DNA of 33,156 bases from an uncultured Bacteroidota bacterium (GTDB taxonomy: Bacteria; Bacteroidota; Bacteroidia; Bacteroidales; UBA12481). Shown in pieces: positions 1-7,601 of the stretch; the first letter of the stretch is position 1, and each line of letters begins with the position of its first letter. A program made the translations under genes and the position numbers. The notes beneath the pieces are model-generated. The model was given only the letters and a program-made list of their open reading frames with translations, searched no databases and was not told the DNA's origin. The DNA lies in assembly GCA_903851365.1 (NCBI GenBank), contig CAINOB010000095.1:1-33156 (forward strand), in the 5' to 3' direction.

Positions 1-53
1 CCTGTTGGTCTTTCTACATGACCTAATTTCGTTGATTATAAAACAATCACAAA

Positions 54-1739
54 ATGATCAGGAATTATACACTTCTGGCTCTTGGCCTCCTCTTGGCATT
101 TAACCTGAGCGGACAACAAAAATCAATTAGATTTTCTGACAAATATAAAGACAGCCTGCCAGCAGTAATTCAAAAACGTTTACAGCCAGGCAAATCTGCA
201 CCAGTGCTAAAACCAATGAAATTGAAATCGCTGGCTTCCTATAAACAACAAATGGACTCCCTCGAATGGAAAAGAATCAGATCACAGGAGGTTGGCCTGC
301 AAACCATCGAAAAGGGATGGTTTGCCTATGATTCTGAAGGAAGGCGAATTCTGGCCCTGGTATATACCTGCAATACTTCGGATGATGAGTACGAATGGCA
401 AAAAGATACAGCATCCTTTAATGCCGGCGGAAAACCAACCATGGAAGCCTTTTATACCCGTAAATTGAAAACTGATCCCTGGGAACCCTGGTGGGAGAGC
501 AGAATTTTTTACGATTCAAACGGCAATGATACCCTGATTATGGAAGGGGATACTTATAAGGAAGTTAAAACTTGGGAATCCAACAACTGGACCGGCTCAA
601 TTTCATATGCATTGAACGACACCACGGGTGTTTGGGAGAAATCTTACAAAACGGAACTGGCTTACGATTCGGATGGAAATCTGCTGAGCAAATCCAGCTT
701 TGACTGGTCCAAAGAAACCGGTGACTGGTTGCAAACCGGCCAGGAAGAATTCTCCTCTGACGCGCAAGGGCATCAAACTTTAAGAGTGAACTATTATTAC
801 AATACAGATACCGGTACCTGGGCTTGCAGTAACAGAGAAGAATCTGAATTTGACACTCATGGTAATGAAATCATGCACCTCTATTACGGCTGGAGTTACG
901 CAACCGGTGAATTTGGACCTCAAAGAAAAGTTACCCGGGTATTCGATTCAAAAAATCAGCAGATTGAAGTAGTCAGTTCCATTTGGGATATTGTGAAGAA
1001 TGCATGGATCAGCAGCTACAAGACAACTCAGGAATTCGACACGAACGGGCACATGACAGTAACAACAAACCTAAGCTGGGATAGCGATAACAATCAATGG
1101 ACACTCAACTCAAGGAATCAATCTTCCTTTGATCCGTATGGCCATGAAATTCTGATATTGAACTTTTTGCATGATGCTTCCACCGGCAGCTGGATAGAAA
1201 ACAGCCGGATAGAACAGAAGTTTGAAGCTGACGGTGATATTCTGGAAAGCATTATGATGAATTCAATGGATTCATCGGGACAATACCAGTCTAAATTTAA
1301 ATTTGAGTACCTGTATAACACGAATTATTATATCGGTGATGCCGCAGTTCCATATGTGTGGTCAGGCAAAATACCTGTTCATATGAGTCTGGGGGCCATA
1401 ACCTGGAAATGGGATCCCACATCAGCAGTCTGGACAAAATTTCAGACTCATGATTACTGGTACTCCGACTTTAAAGGAAGCACCAGCAGCCACGTTAATC
1501 CTTTGGCGTCCATTCACGTATTCCCGAATCCCGTTTCTGACGTGATCTTTGTAGAATCGGACCAGTCAACGAAACCAATCATTTTCGAGATGGTCGACAT
1601 AACCGGTAAGCAGGTATTATCCAAATCGCTTATTGGTGGACGAAACCAGGTTCCGTTAAGTGAATTACCTGGTGGATTGTATCTTTACAGGGTCATTGTG
1701 AATGGTCAATCCTATTATGGCAAGGTGGTAAAAAGATAG
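54..1739 (+). CDS. Secreted repeat protein with T9SS type A C-terminal sorting domain
   Basis: The 561-residue protein starts with a signal peptide (residues 1 to about 21, hydrophobic LALGLLLAF, then SGQQ). Residues about 90-430 contain roughly seven degenerate units of about 42 residues, recognisable by a recurring 'FD(S/T)xGN/H' turn followed by a Trp-containing strand (YDSDGN, FDTHGN, FDSKNQ, FDTNGH, FDPYGH). The last 75 residues form a typical type IX secretion sorting domain: 'VFPNPVSD' near residue 491, 'DITGKQV', 'LPGGLYLYRV', and a C-terminal strand ending in VVKR. Such proteins cross the outer membrane through the gliding/PorSS machinery and are anchored or released after CTD removal. 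The ligand or role of the repeat region cannot be told from sequence. There is no visible functional link to the RiPP cluster downstream. Confidence 0.88.
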   Translation: MIRNYTLLALGLLLAFNLSGQQKSIRFSDKYKDSLPAVIQKRLQPGKSAPVLKPMKLKSLASYKQQMDSLEWKRIRSQEVGLQTIEKGWFAYDSEGRRILALVYTCNTSDDEYEWQKDTASFNAGGKPTMEAFYTRKLKTDPWEPWWESRIFYDSNGNDTLIMEGDTYKEVKTWESNNWTGSISYALNDTTGVWEKSYKTELAYDSDGNLLSKSSFDWSKETGDWLQTGQEEFSSDAQGHQTLRVNYYYNTDTGTWACSNREESEFDTHGNEIMHLYYGWSYATGEFGPQRKVTRVFDSKNQQIEVVSSIWDIVKNAWISSYKTTQEFDTNGHMTVTTNLSWDSDNNQWTLNSRNQSSFDPYGHEILILNFLHDASTGSWIENSRIEQKFEADGDILESIMMNSMDSSGQYQSKFKFEYLYNTNYYIGDAAVPYVWSGKIPVHMSLGAITWKWDPTSAVWTKFQTHDYWYSDFKGSTSSHVNPLASIHVFPNPVSDVIFVESDQSTKPIIFEMVDITGKQVLSKSLIGGRNQVPLSELPGGLYLYRVIVNGQSYYGKVVKR

Positions 1740-1859
1740 CATCCGCTGTTTTCGAAAGGCCTGTGAATTAAATAGCGTGCTCTTTTTTAAACAATCTGTC
1801 AAAGAGGTTGTATAAAAGGAAAGCCCGCTATTTTATTTAAAGAATTTTAATCAAAGGCC

Positions 1860-2105
1860 ATGAAAAAACAGGTGAATCCCAAATTGCTCGCATTAGCAAT
1901 ATTATCCGGTATGTTCCTAATTCTCTCCTTCACAAAGGCAGAAGTGAAAGAAAATCTGACCAGTGTAAAAGCCCAGTCGGAGCGCGCAGTAAAAGTCACT
2001 ATTACCAAAGCCGAACAGGAATACTGGATCAGGTGGAGAAATCAATTTGTTTGGACCATGGGTGGTAAGAGCTCAAATTTACTACCCAACAAGCCGGGGT
2101 GCTAA
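1860..2105 (+). CDS. Small exported or membrane-anchored peptide, function unknown
   Basis: An 81-residue ORF starts at an ATG 120 bases after the T9SS gene. It has a Lys-rich N-terminus followed by a hydrophobic stretch (LLALAILSGMFLILSF, residues about 9-24), which suggests a signal peptide or single membrane anchor. The rest is basic and Trp-rich (YWIRWRNQFVW) and ends in Cys. Its TAA stop overlaps the TAG stop of the convergent LanM gene, so the two genes run tail to tail with shared bases. I do not recognise the family. It could be a real small secreted protein, a remnant, or chance; the strong signal-like N-terminus is the main argument that it is real. Confidence 0.42.
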   Translation: MKKQVNPKLLALAILSGMFLILSFTKAEVKENLTSVKAQSERAVKVTITKAEQEYWIRWRNQFVWTMGGKSSNLLPNKPGC

Positions 2106-4594
2106 AATAAGAAGACGGAAGGAAAATCATCCGGGAAAGCCTTGCGCAACGCGGCATAGCCCTTACCTGACACTCCCTGAAAAAGGTCAGGAAGAAAGAT
2201 CTCATCTCCAAAACCATCAGGCAGATTGACCGGGATATTATCCGCGACCTCACTTTGCAAATATCTTTCCCGCTCACCTTTCTTTTCCCACTGTGTAATG
2301 GAAATGATTGTCGCCCGGTTCAGGTCAAGAACAAATGGCTCGTTTGTTTTTGTAGCCAGTGCCGAAAGAAAAAGAGAAACACCAGTTAGTCCGTCAAAGA
2401 GGTCGAGCGACATTTGTTGCATACGGAATCTTTGTGTACCCGGTATAATACCCGGGGAAATCCAGGTACAACTACCATCCGCCGCAAAAATCGCATGGGA
2501 CTGCAACGATCTGGCAGCATTCAGGGCTATCGTAAGGAGCTCTTCGGGGTCGGTAGGTAGGTGCTCATAGGTAACCGCTTGCTTAATCCTTTGCAAGTTC
2601 CAAACAGTCTCTTCCCCAATATTCCTCAAAAGCAGGGAAGCACGAATAAAACTCACCTGCAATTCAAGATCCTTTTCGTCCATTGCCCCTATTTTCCTTA
2701 TGACCTGCTCATAGGCAGACCTTTTTACAAAGCTGGAGCAAACAGGTCCTTCGGGGGCCAGCAGATCGATTTGGTCTGATGTTGCATTAAATATGGGGAT
2801 ATCCACCTGCTCCATCTGGAAAATTTCGGACTTACAGATTCCCCAGTACGGATCGGGCCCATCGATATTAAGAAATGGCCGGCACAGCAGTTCAAGTCGA
2901 ATGCTTCGTTCCAGACCCTCACGCAGGTATTCCGGGCTCGTAAGACTTCTCCCGATCTGGCCATAAATGCGGGTCGCCCGGAAAATAAAACGCAATTCTT
3001 TTCCTGAAAACAGATGGATAGGAACTTCCTCCCGATACTTGATCAGGAGCTGATATAATGTGGTAAAACCCGATATGATTTCGGCGGTAAATTTAGTCGG
3101 GACCTGCTGCTGCCCCTGAAAAACAGGCATATTTTGCTGATCCTTCATTGGTGCCTTAACCATTTGGACACCCATTTTGTCAGTATTGATGGACTCCCAT
3201 TTAGGATGCTGGTATATTGAAACACCAAGATCATAACCGCCCATGCCGCTTATATCGAAAGTTAATCCTTCCTTTCCTGAGCTCCATGTTGGTAGGAGCC
3301 CCGTGCGAAGTACAGAAGAATTAATTTGCTCATTGGCCATCTGCAGGGCGCCATCCATCTCCTGTTCAGCCGGAACTTTTATCTCATGGTGCATCACTGA
3401 CTCCAGGTCGATGAGGACTGGGTGGGAACCCGAAGCGATCAGGTTTTCAAGATGGAAGTCGTTGCCATTCAGCACATAAACAAGCCCGATCAAAGATCCG
3501 ATACGACGGTAATAATCGGCAACATCGGTTTCAGAGCCGCAAGTTGCGGATTCGACAAAACCCACCCAGCCATAAGTGCCCTTTTGAAGGACATCCAGGG
3601 GCTTGAGCTCGGGGGTTAATCCCTTTTTATTGATCCATTCCAAAAGATCCGACCAGGCCGACTCCAACTCAAGATTTTTTGGTTTATAAATAAGTTTCAG
3701 TCCTGATTCAAATATCATGGACGATACCCCTTTACCGCCGTTGTGAGGGTCGGAGAGTCCGCCGCGATATTTAATGATCTTTCCAGGCCAAATACCTCCT
3801 CCGAATTGGGCGGTTACCTCGCTCATATCCTGGGTAAGCCTGCCAAGAAAATCATGGGTATTCTTTATCCAATTGCCTGTCAAGAGGGTGATCGTTTTGG
3901 CCAGAACGGCATATTCCTGAAAAAAAAGATGCCAGCCGTCCTCCATGATCTGGTTACAAAAACTGGTATAGAGCCCCCTTTCGGTTTCAGCGCCGGGGAT
4001 GCCTGATTCAAAAAGACGAAAAATGGAGGGCTGGTGCTTGGCCTTGAAAACCGAAAATTCAAGCAGTAAAGTCTGGGAAGAAAAATAAGCCAGCAATCTG
4101 GCAAATTGCAGATAGAGCATTCTTTGTGCTTCCAACGTCAAAAGATTCTCTGCCTTTTCTTTAGTATACTGATCTAGTTTTGATTTAGCGTAAATAATCA
4201 TTGGAGTCAGCAGATGGAGGAAAGGGATTTCGTTCTCAGGTCCTTGACCGAAAATCTTTTCCATTTCTGCAAACTGGTCATGAAAGTCGTTTTTGGCGAG
4301 AAAGGCCATCATCTCCTCAAAAGAGAAAATCCAGGACGGGAGATGGTCCTCCCCATTGATGGTTAAGGATCCCAGCAACTTCTTCAGGTCATCATCGGTC
4401 AACCCATCCTGAGCCAGTCGTGCACTGAACCTACCGGTTTTGCCGGAGCCAACGGCTTTATGCCATTCGGCGAGATGTTTCTCAAACTGAATGTTGCCGG
4501 TATCCAGGAATGAAAACCGTTGGGGTTCCTCTATTCTCTCACGAAGCGATACAGCTTTGGCAGCAATATCGAAATAGTACGACGATATGGTCAT
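2102..4594 (-). CDS. LanM-type class II lanthipeptide dehydratase with internally deleted LanC cyclase domain
   Basis: The 830-residue protein has a type 2 lanthipeptide dehydratase domain (DUF4135 family) over roughly residues 100-700. This domain phosphorylates Ser/Thr of a leader-bound precursor and eliminates phosphate to give dehydroalanine or dehydrobutyrine. Visible motifs are SDPHNGG (about residue 281), LIYKPKNLE, NDFHLEN (about 381), LIDLES (about 394) and FRATRIYGQI (about 539). They match the kinase and elimination residues known from CylM. The C-terminus should hold a cyclase of about 350-400 residues. Here LFDGLTGVSLFLSALA (about residue 732, first LanC helices) runs within about 70 residues into LFQGVSGKGYAALR...PSV, the normal LanM end. 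The zinc-ligand motifs (the W-C-H-G and C-H-G type segments) are absent. The frame is open throughout. It lies last in the minus-strand operon, 30 bases after precursor A. Confidence 0.9.
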   Translation of the reverse strand: MTISSYYFDIAAKAVSLRERIEEPQRFSFLDTGNIQFEKHLAEWHKAVGSGKTGRFSARLAQDGLTDDDLKKLLGSLTINGEDHLPSWIFSFEEMMAFLAKNDFHDQFAEMEKIFGQGPENEIPFLHLLTPMIIYAKSKLDQYTKEKAENLLTLEAQRMLYLQFARLLAYFSSQTLLLEFSVFKAKHQPSIFRLFESGIPGAETERGLYTSFCNQIMEDGWHLFFQEYAVLAKTITLLTGNWIKNTHDFLGRLTQDMSEVTAQFGGGIWPGKIIKYRGGLSDPHNGGKGVSSMIFESGLKLIYKPKNLELESAWSDLLEWINKKGLTPELKPLDVLQKGTYGWVGFVESATCGSETDVADYYRRIGSLIGLVYVLNGNDFHLENLIASGSHPVLIDLESVMHHEIKVPAEQEMDGALQMANEQINSSVLRTGLLPTWSSGKEGLTFDISGMGGYDLGVSIYQHPKWESINTDKMGVQMVKAPMKDQQNMPVFQGQQQVPTKFTAEIISGFTTLYQLLIKYREEVPIHLFSGKELRFIFRATRIYGQIGRSLTSPEYLREGLERSIRLELLCRPFLNIDGPDPYWGICKSEIFQMEQVDIPIFNATSDQIDLLAPEGPVCSSFVKRSAYEQVIRKIGAMDEKDLELQVSFIRASLLLRNIGEETVWNLQRIKQAVTYEHLPTDPEELLTIALNAARSLQSHAIFAADGSCTWISPGIIPGTQRFRMQQMSLDLFDGLTGVSLFLSALATKTNEPFVLDLNRATIISITQWEKKGERERYLQSEVADNIPVNLPDGFGDEIFLPDLFQGVSGKGYAALRKAFPDDFPSVFLF

Positions 4595-4624
4595 TACATC
4601 AATTATACGACTGGTAAAAGTACC

Positions 4625-4930
4625 CTACCAATCAAAGCAGGTGGCAGAATAATCCTCATCCGTACCACCAGCTACCTGCTGCAATTCGGCTTCACTGAGT
4701 TCCTCTGATTTTTCAAAATGGGCCTGTGAGGGAAGAACCAGATAAATGGTATTCGCATCTTCCTCCAATACCTGAATCTTGAAATGTTCAGGAATCTTCA
4801 TTTTATATTCCGCTTCGAGGGTTTCTTTTGGCGATGTCACCAATGCTTTCCTGAACGAATCATCTTTCAGGGCCTTTTCAATCAGCTTATTCTGAAGCTG
4901 GTTTCGTTGTTCCAATTGATCATTCATCAT
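4625..4930 (-). CDS. NHLP-leader RiPP precursor peptide A
   Basis: The 101-residue precursor has the long leader of the NHLP (nitrile hydratase-like leader peptide) family. A helical N-terminus 'RNQLQNKLIEKALKDDSFRKALVTSPKETLEAEY' segment (residues 9-42) is followed by 'IPEHFKIQVLEED', 'LVLPSQ', and the conserved end 'ELSEAELQQVAGG'. The double-Gly site predicts cleavage by the C39 peptidase of the exporter after residue 89, leaving a 12-residue core TDEDYSATCFDW. This has three Ser/Thr candidates for dehydration (T90, S95, T97) and one Cys (C98). The core is acidic and aromatic. Translation may start at either of two adjacent Met codons. It sits 18 bases after precursor B and 30 bases before the synthetase gene. 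Confidence 0.9.
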   Translation of the reverse strand: MMNDQLEQRNQLQNKLIEKALKDDSFRKALVTSPKETLEAEYKMKIPEHFKIQVLEEDANTIYLVLPSQAHFEKSEELSEAELQQVAGGTDEDYSATCFDW

Positions 4931-4948
4931 TTTATAATTATATTGTTG

Positions 4949-5275
4949 CTAGTGAAATTGATCAAAAAAATCCGGATCAGGCTTAGCCCCATGGTATAAA
5001 TCACCCAATGTGCCACCCGACACAAGTTCCAGTTCCGCCTCACTTAGCTCCTCGGAATTTCCAACATTGGGCGGTGCAGGAAGGACCACATAAAAAGTGT
5101 TAGCATTTTCCTCCAAAACCTTAATATCAAATCCTTCCGGGATCTTCATTCTAAATTCCTCTTCCAGTGTCTCTTTAGGCGATGTTACTAAAGTTTTCCT
5201 GAACACTTCATCCTTCATGGCTTTTTCAATAAGCTGATTCTGAAGCTTAATTCTAAGGGCAAATTGATCATCCAT
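4949..5275 (-). CDS. NHLP-leader RiPP precursor peptide B (cysteine-free core)
   Basis: The 108-residue precursor has a leader closely related to that of precursors A and C ('IKLQNQLIEKAMKDEVFRKTL', 'PKETLEEEFRMKIPEGF', 'ELSEAELELVSGG'). Cleavage after the Gly-Gly at residue 88 would release a 20-residue core, TLGDLYHGAK followed by PDPDFFDQFH. It has a single dehydratable residue (T89) and no Cys, so no lanthionine can form in it. This is unusual beside a LanM-type enzyme. The core is rich in Asp, Phe and His. It may carry another modification, act as an unmodified peptide, or depend on the unrecognised neighbour at 5309-6358. It lies in the minus-strand operon, 33 bases after that neighbour. 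Confidence 0.88.
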   Translation of the reverse strand: MDDQFALRIKLQNQLIEKAMKDEVFRKTLVTSPKETLEEEFRMKIPEGFDIKVLEENANTFYVVLPAPPNVGNSEELSEAELELVSGGTLGDLYHGAKPDPDFFDQFH

Positions 5276-5308
5276 TTTTAAAAAATTATAATTTAAAAAA
5301 TATACCTT

Positions 5309-6358
5309 TTACCTTATGCAGGTCCCAAAATAGCCTTTGAGCTCTGTTGACATTCCTCTTTTATAGACTATTTTCAGGTGATTGATTCCATTAACATAGG
5401 TGATCGGATAAATACGAGTTACCATTTTCTTTCCACAGTAACCAACAAAACCTATCCTTTTAGATTCAAGCATCAGGGCTTCGGATTCGAGAAAACTTAA
5501 ATTCTCTTGCCACCTGGGCTCCCAATTGGGCTGTTTCATATCCGCCAGGTACAGTTCGATGCCCAGGTAAGGCAGTATTTCCTTGCCAATATGCAGATTA
5601 ACAACAGCATAGTCAAACCGGCTTTTGTATTTCGCAATTAGGTTCTCAATAACCTGTTTCTCCCCGGGCCAATCGATGCGATCAAGAAATGTGGAGAGGT
5701 GACTGGTATCAAACCCTGCGAGAATCAGACGGACAGTTTCCGTTTTTCGGGGCAGCATTAATCCGAATTGAAAAACAAAGGCCTTTTTGGGGAGTTCGAG
5801 TATAGACCGATTCATCGTGTGGCCCAAATCATCCGGAAATCGGATTCCGAAAAGAATGAGATACATTTCATCCAGAACCTGCTTGATCGACGACCATTGT
5901 TCCGGCCCGGTCATTCCTTTTGCATCGCGAATCTGAAAAAATAGGTTAGGAACCGGATTATAGCCTGAACCTTCGAAGTCGAACTCAAGCCAGAAAAGTA
6001 TTACTTTTTCTGCCAGATACGATCCCGGGTTGGTCCATTCGCTGAAGAGGGCGGAAATTCTTTGCCAGTCCGGATATTTCAGCAAAGAAGGTGACAGGCT
6101 GGAAATTTTGCTTTTCCCTGCAAGGATAGCTGCACCTTCTGATTTCTCCCTGATCTCTATAAAAAAATCACAGAAAGGCTCCGGATTTCCAAGCCGGGTC
6201 TCAAAACCGAAGTCAGTTGAGATATCAAAGGGAAATAATCCGCACAGATCCTTCAACTCCTTCAGATACTCCGGAGCAAGTATGTCGGGTGAGAACTTTC
6301 CCTCAATTTCAGAAATGTGATTCGAAAAGGAAAGCACACTGCTGGAATTTAAAAACAC
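5309..6358 (-). CDS. Unrecognised 349-aa protein in the RiPP operon, candidate tailoring enzyme or partner
   Basis: I cannot assign this protein to a named family. It has no signal peptide and no membrane segment, so it should be cytoplasmic. It is an alpha/beta-type sequence with a strand 'KVILFWLEFDFE' (about residue 115), a 'LPRKTETVRLILAGFD' segment, a 'WPGEKQ' turn, and a C-terminal 'YPITYVNGINHLKIVYKRG' plus 'LKGYFG' ending that looks like edge strands of a compact domain. Its start overlaps the end of precursor C by 10 bases, which suggests translational coupling. Precursor B follows 33 bases later. Position inside the precursor operon argues for a role in peptide maturation, for example modification, precursor binding or immunity. 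I could not convince myself of similarity to cyanobactin prenyltransferases or other RiPP enzymes I know. Confidence 0.8.
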   Translation of the reverse strand: MFLNSSSVLSFSNHISEIEGKFSPDILAPEYLKELKDLCGLFPFDISTDFGFETRLGNPEPFCDFFIEIREKSEGAAILAGKSKISSLSPSLLKYPDWQRISALFSEWTNPGSYLAEKVILFWLEFDFEGSGYNPVPNLFFQIRDAKGMTGPEQWSSIKQVLDEMYLILFGIRFPDDLGHTMNRSILELPKKAFVFQFGLMLPRKTETVRLILAGFDTSHLSTFLDRIDWPGEKQVIENLIAKYKSRFDYAVVNLHIGKEILPYLGIELYLADMKQPNWEPRWQENLSFLESEALMLESKRIGFVGYCGKKMVTRIYPITYVNGINHLKIVYKRGMSTELKGYFGTCIR

Positions 6359-6660
6359 TCCACTGAGTAAAAGACTTCACCGTAGGAACCATAGGAACCA
6401 CCGGCAACGTTTTGTAATTCGGCTTCGCTCAGTTCATCAGAATTTTCCGGAATCGTCCGGGGGGGGAGAACCAGGTAAATCGAGTTGGTTTCTTCCTCCA
6501 AGACCTGAATTTTAAAGTCTTCCGGAATTTTAATTTTGTATTCTTCCTCCAGGGTCTCTCTGGGGTATGTTAACAAAGCATTTCTGAAGGCATCATCCTT
6601 CATGACCTTTTCAATAAGCTGATTCTGAAGCTTGTTACGTTCGGCAATCTGATCAATCAT
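6349..6660 (-). CDS. NHLP-leader RiPP precursor peptide C
   Basis: The 103-residue precursor is the first gene of the minus-strand operon. Its leader matches A and B ('RNKLQNQLIEKVMKDDAFRNALL', 'PRETLEEEYKIKIPEDF', 'LVLPP', 'ELSEAELQNVAGG'). Cleavage after residue 88 leaves a 15-residue core SYGSYGEVFYSVECF. It has three Ser (S89, S92, S99) and one Cys near the C-terminus (C102), plus three Tyr. Tyr/Gly repetition (SYGSYG) is a distinctive feature. Its stop overlaps the start of the 349-residue gene. It faces the export operon across a 134-base intergenic region, so both halves of the cluster can be controlled from one place. Confidence 0.9.
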   Translation of the reverse strand: MIDQIAERNKLQNQLIEKVMKDDAFRNALLTYPRETLEEEYKIKIPEDFKIQVLEEETNSIYLVLPPRTIPENSDELSEAELQNVAGGSYGSYGEVFYSVECF

Positions 6661-6794
6661 AGAGTTAATTTTTATGTTGGGTTATCATACTTTACCTAAA
6701 TATTTCAAATTGCTATAAAGTTGGTGAAATGAAAGAATAAATAACACATTTCATTACGAACTTTAAACGATATTTAAGTTTTAAAACTCCTTCT
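6661..6794. promoter_or_regulatory. Divergent intergenic region of the RiPP cluster
   Basis: These 134 AT-rich bases separate precursor C (minus) from the HlyD-like gene (plus). Both operons must be transcribed outward from here unless they are read from further away. I could not identify a convincing Bacteroidota -7 (TAnnTTTG) or -33 element on either strand, nor a clear operator repeat. The call rests on gene arrangement only. Confidence 0.4.
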
Positions 6795-7601
6795 ATGTTT
6801 GGCCGAGAGATTTTCCGAAAAACCTCCATGGAGAAGATGACTTCCCCTGAGAACCTGGATGAACTATTGCAGGTGAATTCGGTAAAAACCTGGTTGCTTT
6901 TTGCAGCAATCACAGTGGTTTTGGCAGGCATGCTGCTTTGGGCCTTTTTGGGCAGCATTTCCCAGGAAGTTAAAGGATTTGGGATCGTCAGGATACAGGA
7001 ATTGCCCAGGGCCATCGTATCGGATTGCGCTGGCCAGGTGGATTCCATCTTTTGTAAAACCGGTGACCCGATCACCAAGGGTCAGGAACTGCTGACAATT
7101 TTATCGATAGAAAAATCTGACCGCAAGGCGATTACTTCTCCTTTCGATGGTACTGTAACCGGGTTGAACATGAAGGAAGGTTCTTATGTTGTGCCAGGAA
7201 CAGAGGTAGTTGAGATGGTCAGAAACCAGGTATTCATCAAGGATCAGCCGGAGGTAATCTTCTTCATTGAGGCTGCCGAAGTCCCTAAATTAAAAACAGG
7301 AATGAAGGTCAGTCTGCTTGAGGCAAGATCAGGCATACCGGCGGAATACCTTACAGGAAGCATCTCCTTTATTGCTGCTTATCCGGTTTCGGCTCCTGCC
7401 ATCAAAAAATATTTTTCTTATGAAGATATTTCCTTGAAAATGAAGGGGAAAAACTTCTATGAAGTCCGGGCTTCCATCATACCTCGCTACTCCTCCCTCA
7501 CCGATCAGGAGCGAACCATGATAATACCTTTGAATGGCCTGGCTTGCAAAGTGTCCGTCTCTGTATCGAGAAAGAGCCCCATATCCTATCTTTTAAACTG
7601 A
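6795..7601 (+). CDS. NHLM-type secretion adaptor, HlyD/membrane fusion protein
   Basis: The 268-residue protein resembles the HlyD-like subunit of NHLM bacteriocin export systems, which links the inner-membrane ABC exporter to the periplasm. The N-terminus 'FRKTSMEKMTSPENLDELLQV' has the family's typical start and supports the chosen ATG. One transmembrane helix follows at about residues 35-57 (WLLFAAITVVLAGMLLWAFLG). The periplasmic part has a biotinyl/lipoyl-like strand pair around 'AGQVDSIFCKTGDPITKGQELLTI' and 'ITSPFDGTVTGLNMKEGSYV', with no long coiled-coil hairpin. This is shorter than classical HlyD, as expected for NHLM adaptors. Its stop overlaps the next start (TGATG), indicating coupled translation. 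Confidence 0.88.
   Translation: MFGREIFRKTSMEKMTSPENLDELLQVNSVKTWLLFAAITVVLAGMLLWAFLGSISQEVKGFGIVRIQELPRAIVSDCAGQVDSIFCKTGDPITKGQELLTILSIEKSDRKAITSPFDGTVTGLNMKEGSYVVPGTEVVEMVRNQVFIKDQPEVIFFIEAAEVPKLKTGMKVSLLEARSGIPAEYLTGSISFIAAYPVSAPAIKKYFSYEDISLKMKGKNFYEVRASIIPRYSSLTDQERTMIIPLNGLACKVSVSVSRKSPISYLLN

Noticed and set aside
5309-6358. Idea that the 349-aa protein is a cyanobactin-type prenyltransferase
   Set aside because: Only a vague likeness of C-terminal strands; no diagnostic motif could be matched from memory.
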